64,000 nt of DNA from Pseudobdellovibrionaceae bacterium (GCA_020635055.1 JACKAN010000007.1:1-64000), one strand, 5' to 3'; counted from the first letter of the stretch, positions 52,289-62,329 are shown. Made by a program: numbers and translations. The notes: a model not told the origin generated them from the letters alone.

Positions 52289-55047
52289 GATAAGGCCTCA
52301 ATACATTTTGGACAGATTTCTGGGTGTGTACTATTTTTACCAATACTCTCACTATAATGCCAACAGCGAATGCATTTCTCACCCTTTGCTTTGCTTACGC
52401 GGATCTGAAGCTCAGAGCCCTCTATAAGATGAAACTGAGAGACAATAAAAAATTCTTTAAGTGAGCCGGCGGAATTTAACAAATCTACCATTTTTTTGGG
52501 AGCAGTCAAACTCACAGCAGCATCAAGATTAGAGCCAATGGTTTTATTTTTTCTTAGATCTTCTAATTTCTGCATTACAGTTTCGCGCAATGCAAAAAGC
52601 TGTGCAAATTGAGCCATCCGCTCTGGGCTTTCCCATTCTTTTTTAGCCCTAGGAAAATCGCACATAAATACACTTTCTTTGGCTTTTCCAGGAATAAAAC
52701 TGTTCACTTCTTCAGCTAGAAAACTCAATATGGGAGCCATTACTACCACTAAGTCGTTGAGTAAATAGTAAATGACAGTTTGTGAGCCTCTTCTTTCTTT
52801 GCCCTCACGTTTCCAAGTGTATAGCCGGTCCTTGAGAATATCTAAATAGGTGGCTGACAGGTCGACAGTAAAAAACTGATTGAGTGAATGATAGACTTTA
52901 TAAAAATTGTATTCTTCGTAAGCTTGTTTAACCTTTTGGAGGACTTCATTAAATCGACCCAAAGCCCATTGATCCAAAGGAGTCATTTGCTCATAGGACA
53001 CTAAGTTTTTTTGGGGATCAAAGTCATTTAAATTACCCAATAGAAAACGCATGGTATTGCGAATGCGCCTGTATGTTTCGGTAATCCGTTTAAACATCTC
53101 ATCACTTATATTTACATCTTGACCGTAATCCTCATAAGCCACCCATAGTCTTAAAATTTCAGCACCGTGTTTTTTAGTGACTTCAGCTGGATCAATAACA
53201 TTGCCTTTGCTCTTACTCATTTTTTTGCCTTCGGCATCGTTAACAAATCCATGAGTGATTAATGCTTTAAAAGGAGGTTTGCCATTGGCAGCAAGAGAAG
53301 ATATCAAACTTGTTTGAAACCAACCGCGGTGTTGATCGCTTCCCTCTAAATAAATGTCTGCGGGAAATGCCAATCCTTTTCTATTTTTTTGAACAGCGGT
53401 ATGGCAAACTCCACTGTCAAACCAGACATCTAATATATCTTTGCTTTTTGAAAATTCACTGTGACCACAGGCCTGGCATTTATAATCTTGTGTCCATTCT
53501 TCGGCGGATTTTTCATAAAAGGCTTCAATCCCTTTGCCACTGGATTCCATTTCGTCAGCGATTTTTCTCATAAGATGAGAGTCGGCAAGCGCTAGGTCAC
53601 AGGACTTGCAATAAAATACAGGAATTGGTACGCCCCACAAACGTTGTCGACTCACACACCAATCGGGGCTGTTAGCTAGCATTCCAATCAGTCTTTGTGC
53701 TCCCCATTCGGGAACATAGGCAATGTCTTTTTCTGCAGCCGTCAAAGCTTTTTGACGTAATGGATAGTTTTCGTCGTCCATTTTTATAAACCACTGGGGG
53801 GTTGCGCGGAAAATCAGAGGTGTTTTTGATCGCGGATTGTGAGGATAGCTATGTGAAACTTCCGAATGGGCTAACATGTGTTTAGATTGAACTAATTTTT
53901 CTACAATTTTAGGGTTGGCATCCCAAATTTTGATACCCTTCATTTCTGGATAATCTGCTGTGTACTTTCCCGCTTCATCAACGGGACAAGCAATTGGCAA
54001 ATTGTATTTTAGTCCAATTATATAATCATCCATACCATGACCAGGGGCTGTGTGCACACAGCCTGTTCCAGCGTCTAAGGTTACATGGTTTCCTAAGATA
54101 ATCTGTGAATTTCTATCCAGAAAGGGATGTCGTGCATTTATTCCTTCTAATTGAGATCCCCGAAATGTCTTTTTTTCTGTAAATGTTTTACCAGAGGCCT
54201 TCTCTATATTTTCTTTAAGATCTTTAGCAAATATTAAATTTTCTCCATCGCATTCATAGAGTCCGTATTCAAAATCAGGGTGAATCGCTATGGCATAGTT
54301 GGCAGGAAGTGTCCAAGGAGTTGTAGTCCAAATAACAAAAGCTACAGGTTTTTGTTTGGGATCAATGTATTCCGATTTTTCTTCTACGTAAAATTTAACA
54401 TAAATGGATGGGCTTTTATGGTCATGATATTCTACCTCTGCTGCTGCCAAAGCTGTTTGTAAAGCAGGACACCAATAGACGGGTTTTTCACCTCTAACTA
54501 AAATATTATTATCTAAAATATCAGCAAGGACACGAATTTCGGTAGCTTCATAGTCGGGATTTAGGGTGAGGTAGGGATGGTCCCAATCTGCCAATATGCC
54601 AAGTCGACGAAATTGATCCATCTGTATTTTTACCCATTTTTGAGCTTCTTCACGGCAGAGTTGACGAATTTTTTCATCGGACATTTCATGTCGTTTTGAA
54701 CCTAGCTTTTTAGTAATGTTCAATTCAATCGGCAGTCCGTGGCAATCCCAACCAGGAATAAAAACCGCTTGTTTACCGCTTAGGTTTTTATACTTTATAA
54801 CAATATCTTTAAGCACCTTATTGAGTACATGACCTAAATGAATATTCCCATTGGCATAGGGTGGGCCATCGGGCATAACAAAAGTTTCTGTTTGGGAAGC
54901 TTTTTCTGTCATTTTGAAATAAGTTTTTTGTGCTTCCCAATTTTGAATCACTTCGGGTTCTGTTTCGGGTAAATTTCCACGCATAGGGAAATCCGTTTTG
55001 GGTAAATGAATGCTATCTTTGTATTTATTAACGTCTTCTTTGCTCAC
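52285..55047 (-). CDS. ileS: Isoleucyl-tRNA synthetase
   Basis: 920 residues, class I synthetase. HIGH-type motif PPYANGNIHLGHVLNK near residue 60, a CP1 editing domain with TTTPWTLPANYAI (about 240) and DDYIIGLKYNL, the KMSKS loop EGKKMSKSKGNV near residue 605, and a C-terminal zinc site CIRCW ... CPKC at about 900-917. This is the bacterial (mupirocin-sensitive-like, type 1) architecture. Coupled to lspA by a 4-bp overlap. Full length. Confidence 0.97.
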   Translation of the reverse strand: MSKEDVNKYKDSIHLPKTDFPMRGNLPETEPEVIQNWEAQKTYFKMTEKASQTETFVMPDGPPYANGNIHLGHVLNKVLKDIVIKYKNLSGKQAVFIPGWDCHGLPIELNITKKLGSKRHEMSDEKIRQLCREEAQKWVKIQMDQFRRLGILADWDHPYLTLNPDYEATEIRVLADILDNNILVRGEKPVYWCPALQTALAAAEVEYHDHKSPSIYVKFYVEEKSEYIDPKQKPVAFVIWTTTPWTLPANYAIAIHPDFEYGLYECDGENLIFAKDLKENIEKASGKTFTEKKTFRGSQLEGINARHPFLDRNSQIILGNHVTLDAGTGCVHTAPGHGMDDYIIGLKYNLPIACPVDEAGKYTADYPEMKGIKIWDANPKIVEKLVQSKHMLAHSEVSHSYPHNPRSKTPLIFRATPQWFIKMDDENYPLRQKALTAAEKDIAYVPEWGAQRLIGMLANSPDWCVSRQRLWGVPIPVFYCKSCDLALADSHLMRKIADEMESSGKGIEAFYEKSAEEWTQDYKCQACGHSEFSKSKDILDVWFDSGVCHTAVQKNRKGLAFPADIYLEGSDQHRGWFQTSLISSLAANGKPPFKALITHGFVNDAEGKKMSKSKGNVIDPAEVTKKHGAEILRLWVAYEDYGQDVNISDEMFKRITETYRRIRNTMRFLLGNLNDFDPQKNLVSYEQMTPLDQWALGRFNEVLQKVKQAYEEYNFYKVYHSLNQFFTVDLSATYLDILKDRLYTWKREGKERRGSQTVIYYLLNDLVVVMAPILSFLAEEVNSFIPGKAKESVFMCDFPRAKKEWESPERMAQFAQLFALRETVMQKLEDLRKNKTIGSNLDAAVSLTAPKKMVDLLNSAGSLKEFFIVSQFHLIEGSELQIRVSKAKGEKCIRCWHYSESIGKNSTHPEICPKCIEALS

Positions 55048-55122
55048 AAGCTATCCTCAAAACTATTATTATAATATAGATGGAAACGCCCTAGCCTAAG
55101 GCATAAAGAAGCATCTAGTCAA

Positions 55123-55839
55123 TTAAGTAGGTAAAATCTCATTGAGTTTTTCCCTTCCAAGCACCAAAAGCATACGCAGCGCTTCCTCATCTCTGGAAAG
55201 ATTTAAACGCGCTTTGACATCATTAATAATGACTTTGGATTTTTCATCTAAGTTTTGCAAATCCCAACTTGTGGGTGTGGGGCTTGGCTTTACTTTTTCG
55301 GGCTCACTTTTTTTATAAGCTGGGTAGTTCTCTTCAGCTATGGGTTTGGCTTGTGGCCTACTATTGGGCCTAGTTGAATACACATTAGGACGAGAAGTTT
55401 TAGGAGTTGAAACAATAGGCTCCTGAGGCTCTTCGAACTCTTCTTCAAATTCTTCTTTGGAAAAGTAAGGCTCTTCAATTATCTGATTATTAAAGTGTGA
55501 GTTGGGAGGAGGCGGAGGAGGGTTTGTAAATGTAAATGAGTGTTTAGTCGTTTCTCTGACCTTTTCAGTTACCGCTGAGGCAGAGGGTGCTTGTGACTCT
55601 TCAAACTGCCTTAAACCTTCTGCCAAATTTTTTAAATCATTTTTAAAAGACTTATTGCTGTGTGGATTCTGAGTGTTATTCAAATGACCATGTCGTCGAG
55701 CTTGTAAGTAGAGCGCCACTAAGTCGTCGGGGGTTTGTGCCAATTCCCTTGTTGAATTGGATTGTGATTGTAGCCATTCATAGGCATTAGCAAACACTTC
55801 TCTAGTATAGGCCTGTGGCGGCAGATTTGTTTTCATCAT
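55123..55839 (-). CDS. Hypothetical proline-rich protein
   Basis: 238 residues of mostly disordered composition: a helical N-terminal segment (about 8-50), a Pro-run (TNPPPPPPNSHF), a Glu-rich patch (FSKEEFEEEFEEPQEP), more Pro/Lys-rich linker and a short helical C-terminus (LDEKSKVIINDVKARLNLSR ... LRMLLVLGREKLNEIL). The C-terminal helices could be a small interaction or ribbon-helix-helix-like module; that is a guess. It lies 57 bp after the CHASE2-linked regulator on the same strand and may be in that operon. Confidence 0.6.
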   Translation of the reverse strand: MMKTNLPPQAYTREVFANAYEWLQSQSNSTRELAQTPDDLVALYLQARRHGHLNNTQNPHSNKSFKNDLKNLAEGLRQFEESQAPSASAVTEKVRETTKHSFTFTNPPPPPPNSHFNNQIIEEPYFSKEEFEEEFEEPQEPIVSTPKTSRPNVYSTRPNSRPQAKPIAEENYPAYKKSEPEKVKPSPTPTSWDLQNLDEKSKVIINDVKARLNLSRDEEALRMLLVLGREKLNEILPT

Positions 55840-55896
55840 GAATCTTTCTTATTTAGTCGATTTTGGCATGCAATAAAAGTAAAAATTAAATTTCAG

Positions 55897-57351
55897 TTAG
55901 GGTGCATCCATAAAATCTCGAGTGTTTATGCCATACTTCTCTATTTTTCTTAATAAAGTTTTTTTCGGAATATTGGCATGTAACGCAGTCTGGTTGATCC
56001 GACCTCTAAACATAGTTAAAGCCTTAATAATAAATTCTTTTTCAAAGGCTTCTTTGTGCTTATTGAAGTCTAATTTGTCATCATTAATTTGAACAAGGTC
56101 AGAATTATTATTTTCTTTATTAAGATCATTATTTTTATTGACATTGCTAACTAAGGGTTTCGCTTTCAACTCTGTGCCTGTTACAATAAGCAAATTTTCA
56201 GGCAAAGAATGTATAGTAAGGTGATTGGACTCTTCCAAAATAAAAGCATGTTCAATAACATTTTCCAATTCTCTAATATTTCCAGGCCACTCATATTTTT
56301 TAAAACAGCTAAGGGCTTCTGGAGTACAACTAATAATGCGTTTCCCCTGTTTTTCATTATATTTTCTAATAAAGTTATTAATTAGGCTTTCTAAATCTTC
56401 TTGGCGATCTTTTAAAGCAGGCAGAGTTATTGGCATAACATTTAAACGATAATAAAGATCTTCTCTAAAATCATTGTTCTTTATCATTTCTTCCAAAGGC
56501 CTATTGGTAGCGGCAATGATACGAACATTAGTTTGAATTTCTCTATTGGAACCTACTGGAGTGAAAACTTTTTCTTGCAATACACGCAAGAGTTTTACCT
56601 GCATCAAAGAGGGCATGTCTCCGACTTCGTCTAAAAATAAAGTGCCACCTTCTGCATACTGGAATTTACCAATTTTGCGTTGATCAGCCCCTGTAAAAGA
56701 GCCTTTTTCATGTCCAAACAATTCACTTTCAAATAAATTTTCTGGAATGGCAGAGCAATTGATAGCAACAAAGGGTCCGTCTTTAGATCGAGAATTTACA
56801 TGAATAGCACGAGCTACAAGCTCTTTTCCTGTACCTGATGAACCACGAATTAACACGGGTGTATCTACTTTTGAAAGTCTATCTATAATATGAAATACTT
56901 TTTGCATTTGAGCGGTGCTGCCAACAATTTTGCGACCCGATTCCATGGTCAGTGTTGGAGCAGAAGCTGCAACTTGTGAAATTAAACTATGGGCGGCCAA
57001 AGCTTTTTCCACCATCTGAATTAAATCTTCGCCCTTTATGGGTTTAGAAACATAATTATAAGCTCCATCTTTTACGGCAGTAACGGCATCATCGATTGTG
57101 GCATAAGCGGTCATGATGATTACAATGATGGAAGGGTCGTACTCTTTTATATGTTTTAGAGCTTCTAAACCTTTCATGCGGGGCATATCTACATCTAAGA
57201 GAACCATGTTGTAATTGCATTTTTTAATTTTTTCAATAGCATTGACGCCATCAAATGCTTCGTCGACGGCAAATTTTTCTGTGGCAACTAAGGCAGATTT
57301 AACTGAAAGCCTTAGGCCAGCATCGTCATCTACAACTAAAACATTTAACAT
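55897..57351 (-). CDS. NtrC-family sigma-54 response regulator
   Basis: 484 residues: receiver (about 1-120; phospho-acceptor Asp in MVLLDVDMPRMKG), AAA+ domain (about 145-380) with Walker A RGSSGTGKE, GSFTGA (Ala-to-Ser variant of GAFTGA, also found in active members), Walker B LFLDEVGDM, and a C-terminal Fis-type helix-turn-helix (GRINQTALHANIPKKTLLRKIEK, in parts). It starts 11 bp after the kinase stop. It is likely controlled by the CHASE2 kinase and probably acts at the sigma-54-like promoter at 59275. Confidence 0.94.
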   Translation of the reverse strand: MLNVLVVDDDAGLRLSVKSALVATEKFAVDEAFDGVNAIEKIKKCNYNMVLLDVDMPRMKGLEALKHIKEYDPSIIVIIMTAYATIDDAVTAVKDGAYNYVSKPIKGEDLIQMVEKALAAHSLISQVAASAPTLTMESGRKIVGSTAQMQKVFHIIDRLSKVDTPVLIRGSSGTGKELVARAIHVNSRSKDGPFVAINCSAIPENLFESELFGHEKGSFTGADQRKIGKFQYAEGGTLFLDEVGDMPSLMQVKLLRVLQEKVFTPVGSNREIQTNVRIIAATNRPLEEMIKNNDFREDLYYRLNVMPITLPALKDRQEDLESLINNFIRKYNEKQGKRIISCTPEALSCFKKYEWPGNIRELENVIEHAFILEESNHLTIHSLPENLLIVTGTELKAKPLVSNVNKNNDLNKENNNSDLVQINDDKLDFNKHKEAFEKEFIIKALTMFRGRINQTALHANIPKKTLLRKIEKYGINTRDFMDAP

Positions 57352-57362
57352 ATCTTCTCCCT

Positions 57363-59228
57363 TTAAACATTTAACTCAGTGGGCAGTTCAACTGTGAAAG
57401 TGGAACCCATCTGAAGTTCGCTTTCAAGTAAGATTTTACCTGAATGCAAATTTACAAAATAATTTGCTAAATATAAACCTAGTCCAGAACCCTTAATAGG
57501 GCCATTAGTAACTCTTGGGCTTCTATGAAATTTAGTAAAGACCTCACTCTGGTCTTTCTTGTCAATGCCAATGCCCTGATCGGCAATCTGAATAAGAACT
57601 TTCCCATTTTTTTCTTCGGTAGATATCAAAATCTTTGTGTTTTCTGGACTATATTTAATGGCATTTTCAATTAAATTGGCAAAAACTTGTTTAATTAAGT
57701 CTTCATCAACCTGCACACTAAAAAGAGGTTCCAGCTCTTTAATAATTTGAATATTTTTAGACTGAGCTTGGTATTCGTATTTGTTAACTACTTTTTCTAG
57801 AATGGCATTTATATCTTTGCTTTGAATATTGAGTTTAACTTCTTTGCCTTCTATTCTACCTAAACTAAGAATAGAACCAATAAACTCAGTAAGTTCTTCA
57901 CTGGATTCGGCAATGGTGTCTAATGCTTTGATTTGTTCGGGCTTTAAAGTATTGTCATGGCGTATGATTTCCGTCATGCCTTGTATTCTGGCCAGGGGAG
58001 TTTTTAAGTCGTGAGACATCATTCTCATAAAGTTACTTTTTAATTCTTCAACTTGAGTTAACAACTTGTTTTTATGGTAGTACTCCCAGCTTTTGCGATT
58101 TTCTAAAATTAAGCGATAGGGAATGAAAAAGTAATAACAAATAAAAACGGCTAAAACAGGATGTGTAATTTCTAAAAAAACATTAAATGTAGAAAACATA
58201 AGAAAGCTAAAGCTCATGAGCCCAATTAAAGTTAATATAATTACAGTCAGACCATTGGCAGGTTTAACTGTTAAAACAACAAAAACAATAAGAATAGAAA
58301 CTAAACATGTAAGTACCCAACTCAACCAAGGGGGGGATTTAAGGGGGGCATCATTCATTAAGAGTGTATCTAAAATATTAGCGTGAACTTCTAAGTTGGA
58401 CATAGCCAATAGATCTCGAGAATAGGGAGTTGTTACATAATCGGAGAGGTTAGAGCCAGAATCATCGCCCACGAGAATAACTTTATTTTTAAAAATTTCT
58501 AAATCTATATTTCCATTTACGACATCTACAAAAGAAATAGGCTTATAAGCCCCTTGGGGCCTATAATTTATGTGAACTTGTTGTGAGCCATAAAAATCAA
58601 ATTGCCCCCTATAAGATTTAGGTGCCTGAGGGTTGAGTTCTTGTGCCATTTTGCTGTGCATAGTGGGAAATCCATCAAAAGATATCAATGCTCGTCGTGT
58701 GACAGTGTCTCTGCCAAAGGTTTCACGGTCGCGTGTGATGGGTGCTTGCAAGGTTTTGAATTTATGAAAAGGCTCTTCAAATTGACTTTGTGTACTGTCA
58801 CTAGGATTAAAAACATGATCTCTGCCAATGAAAATAGGCTTGTCCAATGTGTAATCAGCCAATTCCAATACACTATTTCTTTCCGCTTGAATGGGTATAT
58901 CGTTTTCACGATTAATTGTGTAAATCACTGCATGAGGATTTTGTGTCATGAGTTTTTTTAAGAAGTTAAGATGTATATCCGCAGAAATATCCGTGCCCAA
59001 CTCAGTAAATGTTCCTAATTCCTTTATCGATTTTTTATCTATAGCTATTGTAATTATTTGATCAGAGACAGGGGGCGCAGATCTAAAGCGCATACGCCAA
59101 TCGTAGGTGAGATACTCGAAGTGATCTAGGTCTATAAATTGAATAGCTATTCCTGAAGCAATAGCTAAACCTAATCTTAGAATCCTATAAAACCAGATTC
59201 TCTTTTCACTTTTGTTAATATTACCCAT
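57363..59228 (-). CDS. CHASE2-domain sensor histidine kinase
   Basis: 621 residues. One N-terminal membrane helix, an extracytoplasmic CHASE2 sensory domain (about 35-290: DWRMRFRSAPPVSDQIITIAID, in parts, and FKNKVILVGDDSGS), three closely spaced membrane helices (about 300-375), a phosphoacceptor helix (RMMSHDLKTPLARIQG, His near 405), and an ATPase domain with N box (LIENAIKYSPE), G1 (DQGIGID) and G2 (GSGLGLYLA). CHASE2 ligands are not known. Transcribed with the downstream regulator. Confidence 0.94.
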   Translation of the reverse strand: MGNINKSEKRIWFYRILRLGLAIASGIAIQFIDLDHFEYLTYDWRMRFRSAPPVSDQIITIAIDKKSIKELGTFTELGTDISADIHLNFLKKLMTQNPHAVIYTINRENDIPIQAERNSVLELADYTLDKPIFIGRDHVFNPSDSTQSQFEEPFHKFKTLQAPITRDRETFGRDTVTRRALISFDGFPTMHSKMAQELNPQAPKSYRGQFDFYGSQQVHINYRPQGAYKPISFVDVVNGNIDLEIFKNKVILVGDDSGSNLSDYVTTPYSRDLLAMSNLEVHANILDTLLMNDAPLKSPPWLSWVLTCLVSILIVFVVLTVKPANGLTVIILTLIGLMSFSFLMFSTFNVFLEITHPVLAVFICYYFFIPYRLILENRKSWEYYHKNKLLTQVEELKSNFMRMMSHDLKTPLARIQGMTEIIRHDNTLKPEQIKALDTIAESSEELTEFIGSILSLGRIEGKEVKLNIQSKDINAILEKVVNKYEYQAQSKNIQIIKELEPLFSVQVDEDLIKQVFANLIENAIKYSPENTKILISTEEKNGKVLIQIADQGIGIDKKDQSEVFTKFHRSPRVTNGPIKGSGLGLYLANYFVNLHSGKILLESELQMGSTFTVELPTELNV

Positions 59229-59274
59229 TCAATTCACACCCATTCGCCATTAACAATAGACAGTTTAGATTAAA

Positions 59275-59289
59275 GCAATAAAACTGCCA
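59275..59289 (-). promoter_or_regulatory. Sigma-54-type promoter of the CHASE2 kinase operon
   Basis: On the minus strand TGGCAG-TTTTA-TTGC-TTT matches the consensus at 9 of 10 key bases, with GG and GC exactly 10 apart. The start point would lie near 59264, about 36 bases before the kinase ATG. The operon encodes its own candidate activator. Confidence 0.7.
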
Positions 59290-59404
59290 TCTGCGTCATA
59301 GAAAAAATGCCATCTAAGTAATTAATATCTTTTAGGTAATCTAAGTTGCCAATTTTTCATATACTCCCTGCCCCAAGAAGGAATTACAAAAATTAACATA
59401 CAAA

Positions 59405-59419
59405 GTGTCAGATTGACAC
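59405..59419. promoter_or_regulatory. GTGTCA-GAT-TGACAC inverted repeat, candidate activator site
   Basis: A perfect 6+3+6 palindrome about 115-130 bases upstream of the sigma-54-like promoter at 59275 and 41-55 bases after the PBP stop. TGTC-N5-GACA is a common half-site layout for NtrC-type activators. No terminator features. Confidence 0.5.
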
Positions 59420-59459
59420 CACAAAATATCTACCCTGAAAAATTTCATGAGCTGTTCAA

Positions 59460-61739
59460 TTATTCTACAATGAGCTCCATGGGAAGCCTCTCATCTTCGT
59501 TGGGTGAATCCAGCCACTCCATACTATCTTCGAAAGTTAAAGTTTTTTTTGAAACGCCGTCGGGCCATGGGAAGTCTTGATCCTCTGTTTGATCTGTAAC
59601 GGTCTTCATATATTGAACCCAGATGGGGAGAGCACCACTAGCCCCCGTTAAACCACTAGAAGTATTATTGTCGTATCCGACCCAAGTAACAACTAAATCG
59701 CTAGGGGTGAAGCCAGCAAACCAGGCGTCTTTGGTGTCTGAAGTGGTTCCGGTTTTGCCTGCTGCGATGGAGTGAAAACCAAATTTTTTTGCAGATCTGG
59801 CCGTGCCAGAAATTATAGTTTGTTTGAGCATTCCTACTAATTGTGCAACTTTTTGTGGGGCTACTTGTAAAGAGCTTTTCATTTCTGCTTGGTATATGAT
59901 TTCTCCATTCAAGCTCTCTAAACTTTGAATAAGATGAAGCTCTGGTACAGACCCCATTCTTGCCAAACCCGAAAAAACTTTTGCTACTTCTAAGGGCCTC
60001 ATTTCAAAGGCCCCCAAGGTCAAAGAGGGAACGGGTTTTAGGTCGGACTGGACTCCCATTCGACGGGCGACATCAATAATGTGTTCTAATCCAATATCAA
60101 TACCCAGTCGTGCTGTAGCCACATTTATACTATTTTTTAAGGCGTAATAGAGGGGTATTTTTCCATGGAATTGACCACTGTAATTTTGTGGCTTCCAGAT
60201 TTGTCCCTCATATTTGTAAATATAGGGTTCATCAGAAATTTCAGTGAGGGGAGTGTAGCTTTCTCCATTAATGTTTTGGCTCTCTAAAGCGGCCAAATAA
60301 ACTAAGGGTTTAAAGATGGATCCCACTTGCCGAAGGCTATCTGAGGCGCGATTGAATTGACTTATTTTATATGATTTTCCTCCCATTAAAGAAACTAAGC
60401 CTCCTGTTTGCAAATCCACATGGATAAGCATAGCTTGTAGTTCCTGTCCTTGGGTTTTTAGTTTGGCAATTTTTGCATTATTTTTTTCTAAATTTTGAAC
60501 TCCATCTAATAGGGTTTGACTCGCCCACTTTTGTTGATCCAAATTTAAGTAGGTAAAGACTTTTAAGCCCTCTTCGCTAAATCGGGGAAGAAAATTCATT
60601 TCTGTGAGTTGTTTAAAAACTGCATCCACATAATAAGGAGCAGGTGTTACAGCTAAGCGTTCTGAACTTTTTGGTAAAGGATACTGAGTTGATTTTGCAA
60701 ATTGATCCTGGTCAATCATGTTTTGTTCAAACATTTGGTTAAGAACTTTGTTTCTTCTTTCCATTGCTTTTTCAGGATTTTTATAAGGATTGTACCTTCC
60801 AGGATTATTAAGGAGAGCGGCTAACAAAGCGCATTCAGGGAGATTCAATTCGGTAATATATTTATTTAAATAGTGGATAGCTGCGGCACCAAAGCCACGG
60901 ACTTCAAAGCTTCCGTTTTGCCCCATGTAGATAATGTTTAAATAGTTTTCAAGAATTTGTTCTTTATTGACCTGTGATTCCAGAGCCAGTGCCATAACAA
61001 TTTCTTTTATCTTTCTTTTTACAGTTTTATCTGAGGTCAAAAAATAGTTTTTAACCAATTGTTGGGTAATGGTACTTCCGCCTTGAGCATAGTAACCAGA
61101 GGTCAAATTTTTTACAATTGCCCTAATAAAACCCAAAGGGCTAAAGCCTTTGTGTTTTAAAAACTTTTTGTCTTCGATTGCTGTGACGGCTTGGGAACAA
61201 TAAAGTGGAACATCAGGAAGAGTTAAAATCTGCCGCAAAATAGGGCGGTCACCATAGTATTGTGCAAAAAGATAGGGGGCCAACTCAATACGACTCACCT
61301 CTTTTAAAGGTTCCCCTGAATAGGTTTGTAAAATTTTATATTTTTTTGAAAGTGCTAATGCTTGGAATTCATGTGGCAATTGTTTTCTAAAAACCAAACA
61401 GCTTTGCGTTTCATCTGGCAATGGTTCTGCTAAGTTCATCTGGCAGTCTTCTGCCGACAACCACTTGTATTCATTACTTTTAAGGTGGGTGTTAGATTTG
61501 GACATGAAACCACGCAATTTTAAAGAATTTTCCATACTTTCTTTGGAGATTATTTTTCCATTAAAATACTTATCGGGAGCAGAGTAAAACTCTATGGGAG
61601 CCTTGAACCAACCCTTTTCTAAACGTTGTTGGATTTCGCTACTGATCATTTTTAACCAAATCCCTAAACTGATGATTGTTAGCGTCAGAAGTCCTAAAAA
61701 AATGAAGAGGATATTTTTAATAATTTTTTTTGATTTCAT
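59460..61739 (-). CDS. Class A penicillin-binding protein (PBP1b-like)
   Basis: 759 residues, bifunctional peptidoglycan glycosyltransferase/transpeptidase. One N-terminal membrane helix (about 8-28), a small domain resembling UB2H of PBP1b (about 35-150), then GT51 (about 165-350) with AIEDKKFLKHKG and GGSTITQQLVKNYFL. The transpeptidase domain follows with Ser-x-x-Lys in VGSIFKPLVY, SIN in KNSINVATA and the KTG triad in AAGKTGTTSDTKDAWFAG. The C-terminus is Glu/Asp-rich. Probably its own transcription unit, reading away from the DUF507 genes. Confidence 0.93.
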   Translation of the reverse strand: MKSKKIIKNILFIFLGLLTLTIISLGIWLKMISSEIQQRLEKGWFKAPIEFYSAPDKYFNGKIISKESMENSLKLRGFMSKSNTHLKSNEYKWLSAEDCQMNLAEPLPDETQSCLVFRKQLPHEFQALALSKKYKILQTYSGEPLKEVSRIELAPYLFAQYYGDRPILRQILTLPDVPLYCSQAVTAIEDKKFLKHKGFSPLGFIRAIVKNLTSGYYAQGGSTITQQLVKNYFLTSDKTVKRKIKEIVMALALESQVNKEQILENYLNIIYMGQNGSFEVRGFGAAAIHYLNKYITELNLPECALLAALLNNPGRYNPYKNPEKAMERRNKVLNQMFEQNMIDQDQFAKSTQYPLPKSSERLAVTPAPYYVDAVFKQLTEMNFLPRFSEEGLKVFTYLNLDQQKWASQTLLDGVQNLEKNNAKIAKLKTQGQELQAMLIHVDLQTGGLVSLMGGKSYKISQFNRASDSLRQVGSIFKPLVYLAALESQNINGESYTPLTEISDEPYIYKYEGQIWKPQNYSGQFHGKIPLYYALKNSINVATARLGIDIGLEHIIDVARRMGVQSDLKPVPSLTLGAFEMRPLEVAKVFSGLARMGSVPELHLIQSLESLNGEIIYQAEMKSSLQVAPQKVAQLVGMLKQTIISGTARSAKKFGFHSIAAGKTGTTSDTKDAWFAGFTPSDLVVTWVGYDNNTSSGLTGASGALPIWVQYMKTVTDQTEDQDFPWPDGVSKKTLTFEDSMEWLDSPNEDERLPMELIVE

Positions 61740-61784
61740 AAGGCGTACTTGACTTTTTATTGTCCCTTCCGTTTAGTCATACAT

Positions 61785-62063
61785 ATGAAAGTTAGTGATA
61801 AAATAATCCAAAGATTAGTTAATACTATATTACGGGAATTGAAAGAGCAAAATGTCATTCAATTTAAAACTAAAGAAGAAATTGCTTTTCAAAAAGCTGT
61901 AGAGTTGGTGAAAGCTGACTTTCACAGGGAGAGTCGTCTCGATATGGAAGTCAATAACATGATGGACGACTTAGAAAGACAAAATCCGGGAAGTTTTCAA
62001 AGATACAAAATGTTTCCGCTTCTTAAAAAGAAACTTGCCAAGGATAGAGGGATCGTATTGTGA
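61785..62063 (+). CDS. DUF507 protein, first copy
   Basis: 92 residues, all helical. The DUF507 pattern is readable in IIQRLVNTILRELKEQNVIQ and EIAFQKAVELVKADFHRESRLD (in parts), ending with the FPLLKKKLAKDRGIVL tail. I use the ATG at 61785 (MKVSDKII), where the similarity begins. DUF507 genes come in tandem pairs in many deltaproteobacteria and Aquificae; their role is unknown. It diverges from the PBP gene by 45 bp. Confidence 0.88.
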   Translation: MKVSDKIIQRLVNTILRELKEQNVIQFKTKEEIAFQKAVELVKADFHRESRLDMEVNNMMDDLERQNPGSFQRYKMFPLLKKKLAKDRGIVL

Positions 62064-62329
62064 TTACTGACGAAAGATTAAGCCATTTGGCTTCGGTTAT
62101 TGTAGATGGCATTTGGAAGGAAGATTTAGTAGATTTTACTGATGACGATTTGGCAATGAGACTTGCAAAAAGAGCCGCGGCAAAATTTGCTGAAGAAATG
62201 AAGGATGTCGATCGTAAAGCAAAAGCGACCGTCGCATCATTAAAAAGAAATGTTGTCGAAGGAAGTCCCGAATGGGATGTGCTTTACAAAAAATATTATG
62301 AAGAGGAGATGCAACGTCGTGGCAACTAA
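62060..62329 (+). CDS. DUF507 protein, second copy
   Basis: 89 residues, helical, partner of the preceding gene and overlapping it by 4 bp. Related pattern: RLSHLASVIVDGIWKEDLVDF and AMRLAKRAAAKFAEEMKDVD. The C-terminus (VLYKKYYEEEMQRRGN) is more charged. It overlaps the start of the GroES-like gene by 11 bp, so all three are one translational unit. Confidence 0.88.
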   Translation: MITDERLSHLASVIVDGIWKEDLVDFTDDDLAMRLAKRAAAKFAEEMKDVDRKAKATVASLKRNVVEGSPEWDVLYKKYYEEEMQRRGN

